A DNA stretch of 64,000 bases from Dyadobacter chenwenxiniae (GTDB taxonomy: Bacteria > Bacteroidota > Bacteroidia > Cytophagales > Spirosomataceae). A model generated the notes under the pieces. It had not been told where the DNA came from. It was given only the letters and a program-made list of their open reading frames with translations, and made no database searches. Below are positions 44,408 through 53,481 of this stretch, piece after piece (position 1 is the stretch's first letter; every line of letters starts with the position of its first letter). The stretch spans positions 1,364,001-1,428,000 of the forward strand of contig NZ_CP094997.1 in assembly GCF_022869785.1 (NCBI RefSeq). The letters are read 5' to 3'. Both the position numbers and the translations under genes were made by a program.

Positions 44408-44971
44408 ATGAAAACGATCGTAAAAATTATCTTCTTTCTGACATTCTTAACGAGCCTCAGCAGCATTGCCCAGAAGCAACCGACTGCCAACCGGTTTGAA
44501 ATCGAAGCCGACCCCATTGCCTACATTTTAAATGGATACTCATTCCACGCCGGTTACACGCTGGCGCACTTGCGATTTGATGTAGGGGTGTTTGGAATAA
44601 AACAACCAAAGTTCGCGCTGGCAAATGAGCAGTTTTCAGTGAAAAGTTCCGGTTTCGGAGTCAAGGCAGATTATCTTTTTCGTGCTAGCAAGGGCTTTTT
44701 TCTGGGTCTGCAATCTGATTACGGGATGGATAGAATCGGATTGAAAACGAGTGATGCAAGGACTGTGTCAAAAAGCATAATACTCGGTGCAAGAACGGGT
44801 TACCGTTTTATGTTTGGTAAAAAAGAGGATCAATACAAAGGACTTTACCTGGTTCCCTGGGTTGCATTAATGCATACACTAGACCCCACGATTGTAATGC
44901 AGAATAACCAAAGTTACGAGCAGAAAAAATGGTCGGTTTTCCCGACTATCCATCTTGGTTACCGCTTTTAG
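44408..44971 (+). CDS. Small outer-membrane beta-barrel protein
   Basis: A 187-residue exported protein (signal peptide ending SSIAQ). The mature part alternates hydrophobic and polar residues in eight or so strands (FHAGYTLAHLRFDVGVFG, GFGVKADYLFR, GARTGYRFMFG) and ends with the outer-membrane signal HLGYRF. A small eight-stranded barrel is likely; its function is unknown. Its last 26 bases overlap the end of the convergent DUF421 gene. Confidence 0.75.
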   Translation: MKTIVKIIFFLTFLTSLSSIAQKQPTANRFEIEADPIAYILNGYSFHAGYTLAHLRFDVGVFGIKQPKFALANEQFSVKSSGFGVKADYLFRASKGFFLGLQSDYGMDRIGLKTSDARTVSKSIILGARTGYRFMFGKKEDQYKGLYLVPWVALMHTLDPTIVMQNNQSYEQKKWSVFPTIHLGYRF

Positions 44972-45488
44972 CACCACGCTGCGGGATACGGAATTCGGTT
45001 TCCTGCACTACGCTGATGTTCCCGCTGCCTTCCAGATGGCATGATCTTACGCGGCGGAAGTCGTCAACGCCTTGTTCACGCAGGATGCTGAGCAGGTCAT
45101 CTACCGTGATGAGCTCTTTTTTAAGATTATCTTTCAGAAGCGTGCCATTGAGGATCAGCGGGGTAGGAGAAGCCTGCGTAAATTTGTTAAACCAGACAGA
45201 CCGATATCCCAGCCAGTCAATGGTATAATCCCAAAACACGAGTGTGCCGATCAAAACAATGCCTTCGGTGATGGATTTGTACTCGCCGGCCATTGCATTC
45301 TGGGCAGCATCGCCGATCAGGATGATCAGCAAAACATCACTTACGCCCAATTGTCCGGCTCCGCGCCGGAAAAAACGCAACAGCACAAAAATCGCCCAAT
45401 AAGTGACGGTTCCCCTGATGACCATTTCCAGCACGGAACTGCCCGGCTGCCAGATCGATTGCCAATCAATGTTAAAAAGATTATCCAT
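44946..45488 (-). CDS. DUF421 (YetF-like) membrane protein
   Basis: A 180-residue protein with three N-terminal transmembrane helices (including YWAIFVLLRFFRR and SVLLIILIGDAAQNAM-like VSDVLLIILIGDAAQNAM) and a cytosolic DUF421/YetF domain (PTPLILNGTLLKDNLKKE, then ITVDDLLSILREQGV). The family's role is not settled. ATG at 45488 was preferred to GTG at 45497. It overlaps the convergent barrel gene by 26 bases at the 3' ends. Confidence 0.88.
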   Translation of the reverse strand: MDNLFNIDWQSIWQPGSSVLEMVIRGTVTYWAIFVLLRFFRRGAGQLGVSDVLLIILIGDAAQNAMAGEYKSITEGIVLIGTLVFWDYTIDWLGYRSVWFNKFTQASPTPLILNGTLLKDNLKKELITVDDLLSILREQGVDDFRRVRSCHLEGSGNISVVQETEFRIPQRGAKSGNQDG

Positions 45489-45563
45489 AACGTGCACTGT
45501 TTACATCGAAGCAAGGTAACAGCTTTGCGCTATTAATTGGATCTTCCCGGCAACATTAAAATG

Positions 45564-46640
45564 CTAGTTGGCCTTTCCGAAAATATCTTCCCATTTGTAG
45601 TAGTGAAAAACCTTTCCTTCCGACATTACAACAAGGAGGCCTTTCGGGAAATCACTCGACAGGGCAACGTTCGTCACGTCCGAACCATCGCTTTGATGAG
45701 CAGCCACTTTTACAATTTTTACAAGCTCGTGCGCGTGCGGATCGGCTTCTGTTCCCTCTCTTTTAAAAATATGAAATTTGTCCGCACCCTGATCCGAAAT
45801 AAGAATGTAACCGGTTTGGGCGCCGGTTTTATAAATTGAAATTCCTTCGTTGTCCTCTGTAAAACCTGTGTTTGGGATTAATGTGAGCTCTTTGCTGCTG
45901 CTATCCGGATCTGCATAATATTTACGCACGCCCACTTGCTCGTCGGAATAATAAACGTAACCCATTTCGTTGTCTACGGCAATGGATTCAATCTCTTTTT
46001 TACCGCTGTATTTGCCAAACTTCCGGACAAGAACGGCTTTTACATTGCCTTTTCCATCATCTGAGAGCTTGTATTGCCACAAATAACCTTCCGCAGGTCC
46101 GCTTTTCCGGCCAACGATGGCAAATATCGCCTTGTCGGAAGGCCGCGTGTAAAGCGCAATGCCCATTGGCGCCTGTAACGAATCGCCCTTGAAAACTTCG
46201 ATACCGCCTGCATCCACAACTTTCATATCCGGCAATGTGAAAATCCGGATCTTGTTCGCTTCCCTTTCGGTGGCCACGGCAATGTCGGTTTTTTTTCCTG
46301 AAAGCATAAGCCCGTAAGCGATATCCACATTGTTCGGGCGTTTGAGTTTGACAAATTTGTCTTTTTGAACTTTGCCGGCCAGGTCAAACACATACAAACC
46401 ACCGTCTGCGTCCTTATCCGTGCCCACGATCAAGCTTTTCGAAGGATCTTCGGGATTAATCCAGATGGCCGGGTCATCCGTGTCATGCACAACGGAATCC
46501 GTCACAATGAACGGCTGAATGATGGTTGAATCCTTTGTAATTGATCCGGTTGCATCATCGGCGGGTTGCTCCGAGGATGGGCGGTTGCAGGCTGTAAAAC
46601 TGAAAGAAGCAAACAGAAAAGCGATGGAATAAAAACGCAT
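45564..46640 (-). CDS. Beta-propeller phytase (3-phytase), lipoprotein
   Basis: A 358-residue lipoprotein (FTAC, Cys17) with the beta-propeller phytase fold. Visible landmarks are DTDDPAIWINPEDPSKS (calcium/phosphate-binding entry), PNNVDIAYG, IESIAVDNEMGYVYYSDE and TEDNEGISIY. These enzymes use calcium to remove phosphate from phytate outside the cell. The gene lies 70 bases downstream of a TonB receptor on the same strand, and a phosphatase lipoprotein is divergent from that receptor. Together they suggest uptake or release of organic phosphate. ATG at 46640 starts the lipoprotein signal; the open frame upstream has none. Confidence 0.9.
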   Translation of the reverse strand: MRFYSIAFLFASFSFTACNRPSSEQPADDATGSITKDSTIIQPFIVTDSVVHDTDDPAIWINPEDPSKSLIVGTDKDADGGLYVFDLAGKVQKDKFVKLKRPNNVDIAYGLMLSGKKTDIAVATEREANKIRIFTLPDMKVVDAGGIEVFKGDSLQAPMGIALYTRPSDKAIFAIVGRKSGPAEGYLWQYKLSDDGKGNVKAVLVRKFGKYSGKKEIESIAVDNEMGYVYYSDEQVGVRKYYADPDSSSKELTLIPNTGFTEDNEGISIYKTGAQTGYILISDQGADKFHIFKREGTEADPHAHELVKIVKVAAHQSDGSDVTNVALSSDFPKGLLVVMSEGKVFHYYKWEDIFGKAN

Positions 46641-46710
46641 TTTATTGGTGTTATGATGAAAACAGGCCGTTGCGGTGGTGTGAACGGCATGCATGGAAAG
46701 GAAAATGTGG

Positions 46711-49542
46711 TTACTTGGTCATGTCAAACTTTAAGCCGCAATTAAACCTTGGGCGGTAATATTCCGCTTGAACGGTTCTGGACGAAATGCTCTGGTAGTA
46801 ACGCAGCGGCTGGTTGGTCAGGTTGTTGGCCTCAGCAAACAGGCGGAGGTTTTTGGTGAGCTTATAAGCCGCATTGGCATCCAGGAAAAACTGTTTGTCA
46901 TAATAGACATCATCAAAATCCTCACCGCCCAGCGCGTCCAGGTAGGCCGCCGTGTAGTTGGCCGAAAGACGGGCTGACAAGCGTTTGTTTTCCCACGAGA
47001 GCGATGCATTGAACATATGTGGCGCCGCTCCGGGCAGTGAAACGTCCGTTCTTTCATCACCATCCTCATTATACACTCCGTCCGCGAATGATTTGGTGAA
47101 TGTATAATTGGTGTAAATCCCAAAATTCTTTAAAAAGCCGGGAAGGAAGTCCAGTTGCCGCTGGAATGCCAGTTCGAATCCGAAAATATTCACATTATCA
47201 CCGTTTCTGGATTGCAAAAAGTCCCATTGCTGTCCCGCGGAAATCGGGTTGGTAACACTTGGGAAACCGGCTGTGAAGTCGGCTTGCGAATATTGCTGGT
47301 TGCGATAAGTATAGATGAAATTTTTGAGATTTTTGTAGAAAACTCCACCTGAAACCAAACCTACAGACTCAAAATAATTTTCCGCCATCAGATCGAAATT
47401 CCACGAGTAAGTGGCTTTTAGATCCGGGTTACCAGCCGAAATTTCCTGATCACCCGGAATAATGCTGATGTACGGAGCCAATGCGTAATAGTTGGGACGT
47501 GCCAGCGCCGTGGTTGCGGCTGCTCTCAGGATAAAGTTATCAGTAGCATTATATCGGAATGAAACGCTTGGCAGGACATTCAGATAAGTATTTTCCACCG
47601 AACGGGTGCCTGCCAGTTCCTCTTCATCTTCGATAATGTTCCCTGTATAATCGATGGAAGTGTTTTCAAACCGCGCACCAATGATCATCGACAGTTTTTC
47701 ATTAAAATCCTGGTCAAAACGAACGTAACCGGCCACAATGTTTTCCTTGGCATTATAATTGGCACCCAGAAATTCGCCCGGAACAGATTCAGCTTCAAAC
47801 TGTGCCGTATTGTTCAGATTAAGGTTACCCAGAAAGCTTCTGGAAGCAAACAGACCGGGAACCAGATGCGAACCTGCCTGAAATTTATCGCCAGCCCAGT
47901 TGACAGTTCCAGCGTCGCCAAGCGTTGCGATATCGTCTTCATTAACAGGTGTATATTCAAAGAAATTGTTGTTTCTGTCTTTGGTTTTGAGCCTCAGACG
48001 AGCGCCTACACGCATTCTGCCTTTCTGATCCGGGATCATCGACAGCGGGAAACGCAGGTTAAGCTTTGCACCCAGTTCGGTTTCTTCGGTGAAGTCATGA
48101 TTTTCTGTGATTTCGTTTAAGCCCAATGTCGTAGCATCCAAGCCAGCCGGTGACATCATGGGCGCACGCGAATCGCCGTTGTATGTGAGCGGGTTACCGG
48201 CTTCGCGGAAGCCGATATAGCGTTCATTTGGTCTGTCTTCGCTGGCTGTTGAATAGCTCACAGACCAATCCAGATCCACTTTCGGGCCAAGCAAATGATC
48301 TCCCCGCACCGAATAATTCTGTACGGTCTGCCTTTCCAGACGACCGCCTTTGTTCTTATTATTATCAATGCCGCCTTTGGTTTGTCTTCCTACGCGGCCT
48401 TCAAAACCCGTGATTTTATCATTATCATCATAAACCGGCTCAATGTCATCGATTTGCAGGCGGTAGCGGTTTTCGATGTCGTCACGCCAGTTGTACATGG
48501 CGTTGGCGGTAATGGTGTGATTTTGACTTAATTTAAAATCAAATGCAGCCGAAAGGCTTCTTCTGATCCGCTGGACGTCGTACTTTCTGATGTCGGTTTC
48601 GTTGATGAACACATTGCCAAAATCGTCTTTTGCCCAAACAGCTTCCACGTCGTCGGAACCGTAATTATTGTTGTTGTAGGAACCGCTCAAAACCATTCCA
48701 ATCGCGTTTTTGGCAAAACGGTTGGCATACACAAAACCTCCGGTATACAATGCTTTGCTGCGGATAGGATTGAAGCCGGAAGAAAGCGTCGCCGAAATCC
48801 GCTGGCTGTTGGGTGCAGCGCGTGTGACGAGATTGACCGAGCCGCCAATGGCATCGGCGTCCATATCCGGGGTTAGCGTTTTGTTTACCTCAATGGTCGA
48901 AATCATATCAGATGGGATCAGGTCCATTTGTACGCGCCGGTTATCACCTTCCGCCGAAGGAATGCGGTCGCCATTCAGCGTTACAGAGTTGAGCTCAGGC
49001 GCGAGTCCGCGCACGATAATGTTCCTGGCTTCTCCCTGGTCGTTTTGCATGGTAATGCCCGGCACGCGTTTCAAGGCATCACCGATGTTCGAGTCAGGAA
49101 AACGGCCCACCTGATCGGATGAGATGATGTTGGTGATGTTATCATTATTTCGCTGCTGATTAAGCGCCTTCGCCTGACCTTTCAACCGGTCGCCCAGGAC
49201 GACCACTTCGTTTATATCGAGTCCGCCTTCTTCCATGATCAGCTCGAAGGATTTGCCTCCGCTGCTGGCCACCGTAATGCTTTGTGAATAATTCCGGTAA
49301 CCCATATAAGTTGCTTCCAGCTGGTAAGTGCCGGGATTAACATTCAAAAACTCAAATTTCCCGTACACGTCCGAGATTGTGTACTGGTTTCCGGGCGTGA
49401 TCTTAACAGTTGCGCCTGGAAGCGACAGCTTTTGCGCGTCCATAATTTTTCCCGAGATCACCGCTTTTTGTCCAAAAACAGCAGATGGCAGGCAAAGGAT
49501 CAGCAATAGTAAAATTGAGTGGAGTAGTAGTGGTTTATTCAT
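46711..49542 (-). CDS. TonB-dependent receptor linked to phytase
   Basis: A 943-residue outer-membrane receptor. It has a signal peptide (LLLLILCLPSAVFGQ), a carboxypeptidase-regulatory-like domain at about 25-105, a plug at about 120-250 (GRFPDSNIGDALKRVPGITM, in which NIVRGLAPELNSVTLNGDRI follows), and a barrel with many TIGR01782-like features. This group is often paired with phosphatases or glycan enzymes. The phytase gene follows directly, so a phosphate ester such as an inositol phosphate is the likely cargo. The start is the ATG before MNKPLLLHS. Confidence 0.9.
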   Translation of the reverse strand: MNKPLLLHSILLLLILCLPSAVFGQKAVISGKIMDAQKLSLPGATVKITPGNQYTISDVYGKFEFLNVNPGTYQLEATYMGYRNYSQSITVASSGGKSFELIMEEGGLDINEVVVLGDRLKGQAKALNQQRNNDNITNIISSDQVGRFPDSNIGDALKRVPGITMQNDQGEARNIIVRGLAPELNSVTLNGDRIPSAEGDNRRVQMDLIPSDMISTIEVNKTLTPDMDADAIGGSVNLVTRAAPNSQRISATLSSGFNPIRSKALYTGGFVYANRFAKNAIGMVLSGSYNNNNYGSDDVEAVWAKDDFGNVFINETDIRKYDVQRIRRSLSAAFDFKLSQNHTITANAMYNWRDDIENRYRLQIDDIEPVYDDNDKITGFEGRVGRQTKGGIDNNKNKGGRLERQTVQNYSVRGDHLLGPKVDLDWSVSYSTASEDRPNERYIGFREAGNPLTYNGDSRAPMMSPAGLDATTLGLNEITENHDFTEETELGAKLNLRFPLSMIPDQKGRMRVGARLRLKTKDRNNNFFEYTPVNEDDIATLGDAGTVNWAGDKFQAGSHLVPGLFASRSFLGNLNLNNTAQFEAESVPGEFLGANYNAKENIVAGYVRFDQDFNEKLSMIIGARFENTSIDYTGNIIEDEEELAGTRSVENTYLNVLPSVSFRYNATDNFILRAAATTALARPNYYALAPYISIIPGDQEISAGNPDLKATYSWNFDLMAENYFESVGLVSGGVFYKNLKNFIYTYRNQQYSQADFTAGFPSVTNPISAGQQWDFLQSRNGDNVNIFGFELAFQRQLDFLPGFLKNFGIYTNYTFTKSFADGVYNEDGDERTDVSLPGAAPHMFNASLSWENKRLSARLSANYTAAYLDALGGEDFDDVYYDKQFFLDANAAYKLTKNLRLFAEANNLTNQPLRYYQSISSRTVQAEYYRPRFNCGLKFDMTK

Positions 49543-49606
49543 CAGCCTGATTTTAGTAATCCGCAAAAGTCTCAGACTAATGTTATCAGGGTGTCAGGTA
49601 AGTGTT

Positions 49607-50530
49607 ATGAAATTGTTATTTTGCGGTGTGGGAAAGACATTTTATATTTTTATAGCCGGTGTTGCACTCGCTTCGTGCAAGGTCGGCGTTGCAGACAATC
49701 ATAATGGAGAATCGGCCTACCGCCAGATTATGCAAGGCGGTGATTCTGCAATACTGGCGAAGCGATATGTCTCATTCAATGAAACGCTTAATTTCAGGGA
49801 TATAGGCGGACTCAAAACCAGGGATGGGAAAACCGTTCGTCTCGGCAAGATTTACCGTTCGGGTAATCTGGCGCAGCTTGATAGTGATGAGTTTGCAAAG
49901 TTCAATGCTACGCATATTGCCCGCGTATATGACCTGCGCACGGACCACGAGATCAAGGGCAAGGAGGATCATTTACCGCCCAATGTGCAATATTTGCACA
50001 CGCCTACTGTGGAGGACAACGCAGGTGAAATAGCGCAGCTGCGTTCCAGGGTGATTAACGGAGAAATCTCAGAAATGCAGGGGCGCGACATGACGGTAAA
50101 ATTTTACCAGGACGCGGTTTCCGGAAATGTTGATGCTTTGCGTGACATTATCAACGGCATAACCGCTTCCGGTGAGCCCGTTCTTTATCACTGTTCGGCT
50201 GGGAAAGATCGCACGGGCATTGTTTCGGCATTGATTTTATCCATACTGAATGTGGATAGGGAAACGATTGTGAATGAATATTTGCTGTCCAATTACTATC
50301 GAAATGCGCACACCGAAAAAACTTTGGGCAAGGCGAAAATGGGCAAAATCATTAAGCGCAAAATGGATCTGAAAGCCGTGGAAGTCCTGATCACCGTAGA
50401 CGAAAGTTTCATCAACGCGACATTTGATATAATCGATAAAAGGTACGGTGGGATGGATTCCTTCATTCAAAACCAGCTTGGAATCGATCAGGAAGCCAGG
50501 GCTCGGCTGGTTGAGAAGCTCACTTATTAG
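49607..50530 (+). CDS. Tyrosine/lipid-type phosphatase (Y_phosphatase3), lipoprotein
   Basis: A 307-residue lipoprotein (ALASC, Cys24). The early block FRDIGGLKTRDGKTVRLGKI and the signature HCSAGKDRTG (Cys196, Arg202) place it in the LipA/MptpB-like phosphatase family, which acts on phosphotyrosine, phosphoinositides and similar esters. Export as a lipoprotein means it works outside the cytosol, so a nutritional role is more likely than signalling. It is divergent (64 bases) from the phytase-linked TonB receptor. The frame is open far upstream over the receptor gene, and the ATG at 49607 begins the signal sequence. Confidence 0.88.
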   Translation: MKLLFCGVGKTFYIFIAGVALASCKVGVADNHNGESAYRQIMQGGDSAILAKRYVSFNETLNFRDIGGLKTRDGKTVRLGKIYRSGNLAQLDSDEFAKFNATHIARVYDLRTDHEIKGKEDHLPPNVQYLHTPTVEDNAGEIAQLRSRVINGEISEMQGRDMTVKFYQDAVSGNVDALRDIINGITASGEPVLYHCSAGKDRTGIVSALILSILNVDRETIVNEYLLSNYYRNAHTEKTLGKAKMGKIIKRKMDLKAVEVLITVDESFINATFDIIDKRYGGMDSFIQNQLGIDQEARARLVEKLTY

Positions 50531-50614
50531 CGGGTCATCCGGCATTTGGTAACCCGGCGCACGGCCTAATGTTACGCCTTTTAAAGAAAGTCATTCAGGA
50601 AATATCCATAAGAA

Positions 50615-51601
50615 ATGAGGAAGAAAATACTGTTAATCTTAGCGCTGTGTTTATGCAATCTGATGCTCGTCCAGGCTCAAAACAGCGAACCGGCGCTACG
50701 CATTGACATCCCTATTGACTCGATCCGCCTGAGTGACCCTTTTATTCTGGCCGACAAAAACTCCTCCACCTATTACATGACCGGAACGGGAGGGAAGTTA
50801 TGGAAGAGCAAAGACCTCCGGAAATGGACAGGCCCTTATACAGTAGCGCAACCTGACCCCAAGTCATGGATGGGCCCAAACCCGATGATCTGGGCAGCGG
50901 AAATTCATCATTATAATGGTAAATACTATTATTTCGCAACATTTACCAACAAAGCAGTCCGCGTTGGTAACAACCTGGAACGCCGTGCAAGTCATATCCT
51001 CGTAAGCGACAAGCCCGACGGACCCTATGTGCCCATGGCCGATCCCATTTATATGCCCGCAGATAAATTAACATTGGACGCAACATTATGGACGGATACG
51101 GACGGGAAATCTTACATGATTTATTGTCATGAATGGTTGCAGAACGACAATGGAACTATTGAAAAGATCGAATTAAAACCCGATTTCAGCGGCACAGTGG
51201 GGGAAGGGAAAATCCTTTTTCTTGCCAGTGATTCGCCGTGGAGCCGGGAAAAGGAAAAGGACGGAAAAGATCGTCCTAATAAAGTGACAGACGGCCCATG
51301 GCTGTTTCGCACAAAAACCGGAAAGTTGGGTATGCTTTGGACCAGCTGGATTTACGACGTGTACACGCAAGGCGTCGCTTATTCTCAAAGCGGAACATTG
51401 GATGGTCCGTGGATTCAGGAGAAGGAGCCGGTCAATGGTCCCAATTTCGGGCACGGAATGCTTTTTCGCACATTTGACGGTAAGCTGCTGATGTCCATCC
51501 ACAGCCACAAAAGCATCAACAACCGCACTGTCAGAATCCCTCATTTGTTCGAAGTGGATGATTCCGGCGATAAAATCACCGTAGGGAAGGCGTTTAAGTG
51601 A
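50615..51601 (+). CDS. Glycoside hydrolase family 43-like protein
   Basis: A 328-residue exported protein (signal peptide ending VQAQ) with the five-bladed GH43 propeller. LSDPFILAD (Asp41, the likely catalytic base) starts blade one, MIWAAEIHHYNGKYYYFATF and TLDATLWTDTDGKSYMIY follow, and VTDGPWLFRTKTGKLGMLWTS comes later (cut). GH43 enzymes act on arabinans, xylans or galactans. It is a lone gene apart from the DUF4468 gene, which starts 90 bases on. Confidence 0.88.
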   Translation: MRKKILLILALCLCNLMLVQAQNSEPALRIDIPIDSIRLSDPFILADKNSSTYYMTGTGGKLWKSKDLRKWTGPYTVAQPDPKSWMGPNPMIWAAEIHHYNGKYYYFATFTNKAVRVGNNLERRASHILVSDKPDGPYVPMADPIYMPADKLTLDATLWTDTDGKSYMIYCHEWLQNDNGTIEKIELKPDFSGTVGEGKILFLASDSPWSREKEKDGKDRPNKVTDGPWLFRTKTGKLGMLWTSWIYDVYTQGVAYSQSGTLDGPWIQEKEPVNGPNFGHGMLFRTFDGKLLMSIHSHKSINNRTVRIPHLFEVDDSGDKITVGKAFK

Positions 51602-51603
51602 TT

Positions 51604-51633
51604 TTTGTAGAATTATTTAATCCATAAATTTTG
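51604..51633 (+). promoter_or_regulatory. Candidate promoter of the DUF4468 gene
   Basis: TTTG at 51604 is followed after 17-18 bases by TAAATTTTG, one base longer than the TAnnTTTG consensus. It lies just after the GH43 stop and about 60 bases before the ATG at 51691. Confidence 0.4.
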
Positions 51634-51690
51634 AAAGATTTTCTATAATTCTTATCATTACTGACGATTTTATCCTCCGTCAACAAAGTA

Positions 51691-52314
51691 ATGAAACGAT
51701 TCCTATTCTCAACAACGTTAATTTTTTCGCTGCTTCTGGTTGCACCAGGCTTTGCGCAAAAGTCAGGCTTGCCCTATAACCGCTTTACGGGTGAGATCAC
51801 GCAGACAAAAACTGTTCAGACCGGCCAATCCAAAGACAAGACGTTTAATGTCATAAAGAGCTGGATATCAAGGACTTATCCCAATTACCGTGAGGTTGTT
51901 ATGGCAGAGGATATAAGTTCCGGCCGGTTTGTTATCCAAGATCACGAACCCATCGTTTCCGAACGCTTCAAATTTTTTAGTTATCGCGTCACGATCGACG
52001 TGAAAGATGGAAATTACAGCTGCACAATCAACAATGTGCGGACGCTGAGTTCAGGATCAGCCGCCTACACGTCCGCAGACATGGATTTTTCAAACATAGG
52101 CAAATACGGCCAGCACATTGATGACATAGGCTGGCAAATCTCCATTACCAAAAACAAAAAGGACCTAGCCAAACTTTATAAGAAACGTCGCGCCTTAAAA
52201 TCCCATCTTGCCGACTACAATAAATCCCATTGCAAAATGGACCAACAATTTACGTTCATTCAGAACGGTCTGCTTGAAGCAGTTTCGGGTGCAGGATCGC
52301 TGGCGGCCAAGTGA
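51691..52314 (+). CDS. DUF4468 (TBP-like fold) exported protein
   Basis: A 207-residue exported protein (signal peptide ending GFAQ). Residues 30-140 fit DUF4468: NRFTGEITQTKTVQTGQSKD, then AEDISSGRFVIQDHEP and FSYRVTIDVKDGNYSCTINNV. The C-terminal 50 residues are basic and helical. The family has no known role. The next gene starts 54 bases later, and an upstream GTG would even overlap this stop codon. Confidence 0.78.
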   Translation: MKRFLFSTTLIFSLLLVAPGFAQKSGLPYNRFTGEITQTKTVQTGQSKDKTFNVIKSWISRTYPNYREVVMAEDISSGRFVIQDHEPIVSERFKFFSYRVTIDVKDGNYSCTINNVRTLSSGSAAYTSADMDFSNIGKYGQHIDDIGWQISITKNKKDLAKLYKKRRALKSHLADYNKSHCKMDQQFTFIQNGLLEAVSGAGSLAAK

Positions 52315-52367
52315 GCACGTGGAGTTTGATGTTTCCAGAAAAAGCCTCCCATCGCCTTGCCAAAATC

Positions 52368-53375
52368 ATGCTCAGGAAATTCAAGATTCACACGGTAATT
52401 ATGCTTTCCATTCTGCTTGCGAATGCGCAAAAGGGCTCGGCACAAATCAAACCGTCCGGCGTGGCCGACACCAGCTTTTCCGTGTTGGGTTCCTATCGCA
52501 ACGAAAGCAGGCATTTTCCCGACATTCGAATTGCCAGCCCTGCAATGCCTGCCTCGATCAATGCCAGCCGCAATGTTCCGTACAGGCAAAGCAAATCGGG
52601 CCGGAACCTGTTGCTGGACATTTATCAAAGAAAACAACGGCTTCCAAAACCAGCGCCTGCGATCCTTATGGTCCATGGTGGAGGCTGGCGCTCGGGAGAC
52701 CGTACGCATAACACAACACTGGCACAACGACTTGCGGAAAAAGGCCTTATCACCATAACCGCAGATTACAGTCTATCAACGGAAGATTTGTTTCCGGCGT
52801 CAGTATTTGACTTAAAAGCCGCAATTCGCTGGATCAGGGCACATGCGGGGGATTTTAACATTGACACATCACGGATTGCCATTCTCGGTTTTTCGGCAGG
52901 CGGGGAGCTGGCGGCCTTTACTGGCGCAACAAACGGGAGTAAGAAGTTCGAAGGTTCCGGCGAATATTTGAAGCATTCCAGTGGGGTGCAGGCCGTGATC
53001 GACATCGACGGGATCCTGGCCTTTATTCATCCGGAATCGGGCGAGGGCGATGATTCAAAATCTATTTCCGCAGCAACCTACTGGTTTGGCTATCCCAAAA
53101 GCGAGCGCCCAGATCTCTGGATCGACGGATCTCCAATCACACATGTCAGCAAGCAATCGCCGCCTTATCTGTTCATCAACAGCTCGGTAAGCCGCATGCA
53201 TGCGGGCAGGGAGGATTTTATCAAAAAGCTGAATGGCTTCAACATTTATTCAGAAGTAAAAACATTCCCTGACGCACCGCACACATTCATGTTTTTTGAT
53301 CCCTGGTTTGAACCAACGCTGCAAACGATTGATAACTTCCTGAACCAGGTATTTCCCGCCAAAACAACCAGATAG
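52368..53375 (+). CDS. Alpha/beta hydrolase (esterase/lipase, BD-FAE-like)
   Basis: A 335-residue exported hydrolase. The oxyanion-hole motif HGGG is at 103-106, the nucleophile elbow GFSAGG has Ser176, and a late His lies in APHTFMFF. These are hallmarks of carbohydrate esterases and related feruloyl/acetyl esterases. The signal peptide fits the ATG at 52368 (ending GSAQ). ATG at 52329 and GTG at 52311 are alternatives with poorer N-termini. Its neighbours (GH43, GH92) suggest removal of acyl groups from glycans, by inference. Confidence 0.85.
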   Translation: MLRKFKIHTVIMLSILLANAQKGSAQIKPSGVADTSFSVLGSYRNESRHFPDIRIASPAMPASINASRNVPYRQSKSGRNLLLDIYQRKQRLPKPAPAILMVHGGGWRSGDRTHNTTLAQRLAEKGLITITADYSLSTEDLFPASVFDLKAAIRWIRAHAGDFNIDTSRIAILGFSAGGELAAFTGATNGSKKFEGSGEYLKHSSGVQAVIDIDGILAFIHPESGEGDDSKSISAATYWFGYPKSERPDLWIDGSPITHVSKQSPPYLFINSSVSRMHAGREDFIKKLNGFNIYSEVKTFPDAPHTFMFFDPWFEPTLQTIDNFLNQVFPAKTTR

Positions 53376-53420
53376 CCCCCCTTCATTCGAGGTCGACCGT
53401 TCGTCGTATTAGCATGATTA

Positions 53421-53480
53421 TTTTAGGCCTCTGCCTCATCCCGCTTGTCAGGCGAGCGGATTGCAAACAGGAACCTAAAA
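53421..53480 (+). promoter_or_regulatory. Nested inverted repeats just before the FAD protein start
   Basis: TTTTAGG (53421-53427) pairs with CCTAAAA (53474-53480), which ends one base before the ATG. CCGCT (53441-53445) pairs with AGCGG (53455-53459) inside it. The outer pairing would hide the translation start. It matches no riboswitch I know, so it is only a candidate control element. Confidence 0.35.
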
Positions 53481-53481
53481 A

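Noticed and set aside
49328..49606. Long N-terminal extension of the phosphatase gene
   Set aside because: The open frame is antisense to the 5' end of the TonB receptor gene; the lipoprotein signal starts at 49607.
53421..53480. Known riboswitch upstream of the FAD protein
   Set aside because: The sequence shows none of the conserved cores I know for SAM, preQ1, FMN, TPP or cobalamin classes; kept only as an unassigned leader structure.
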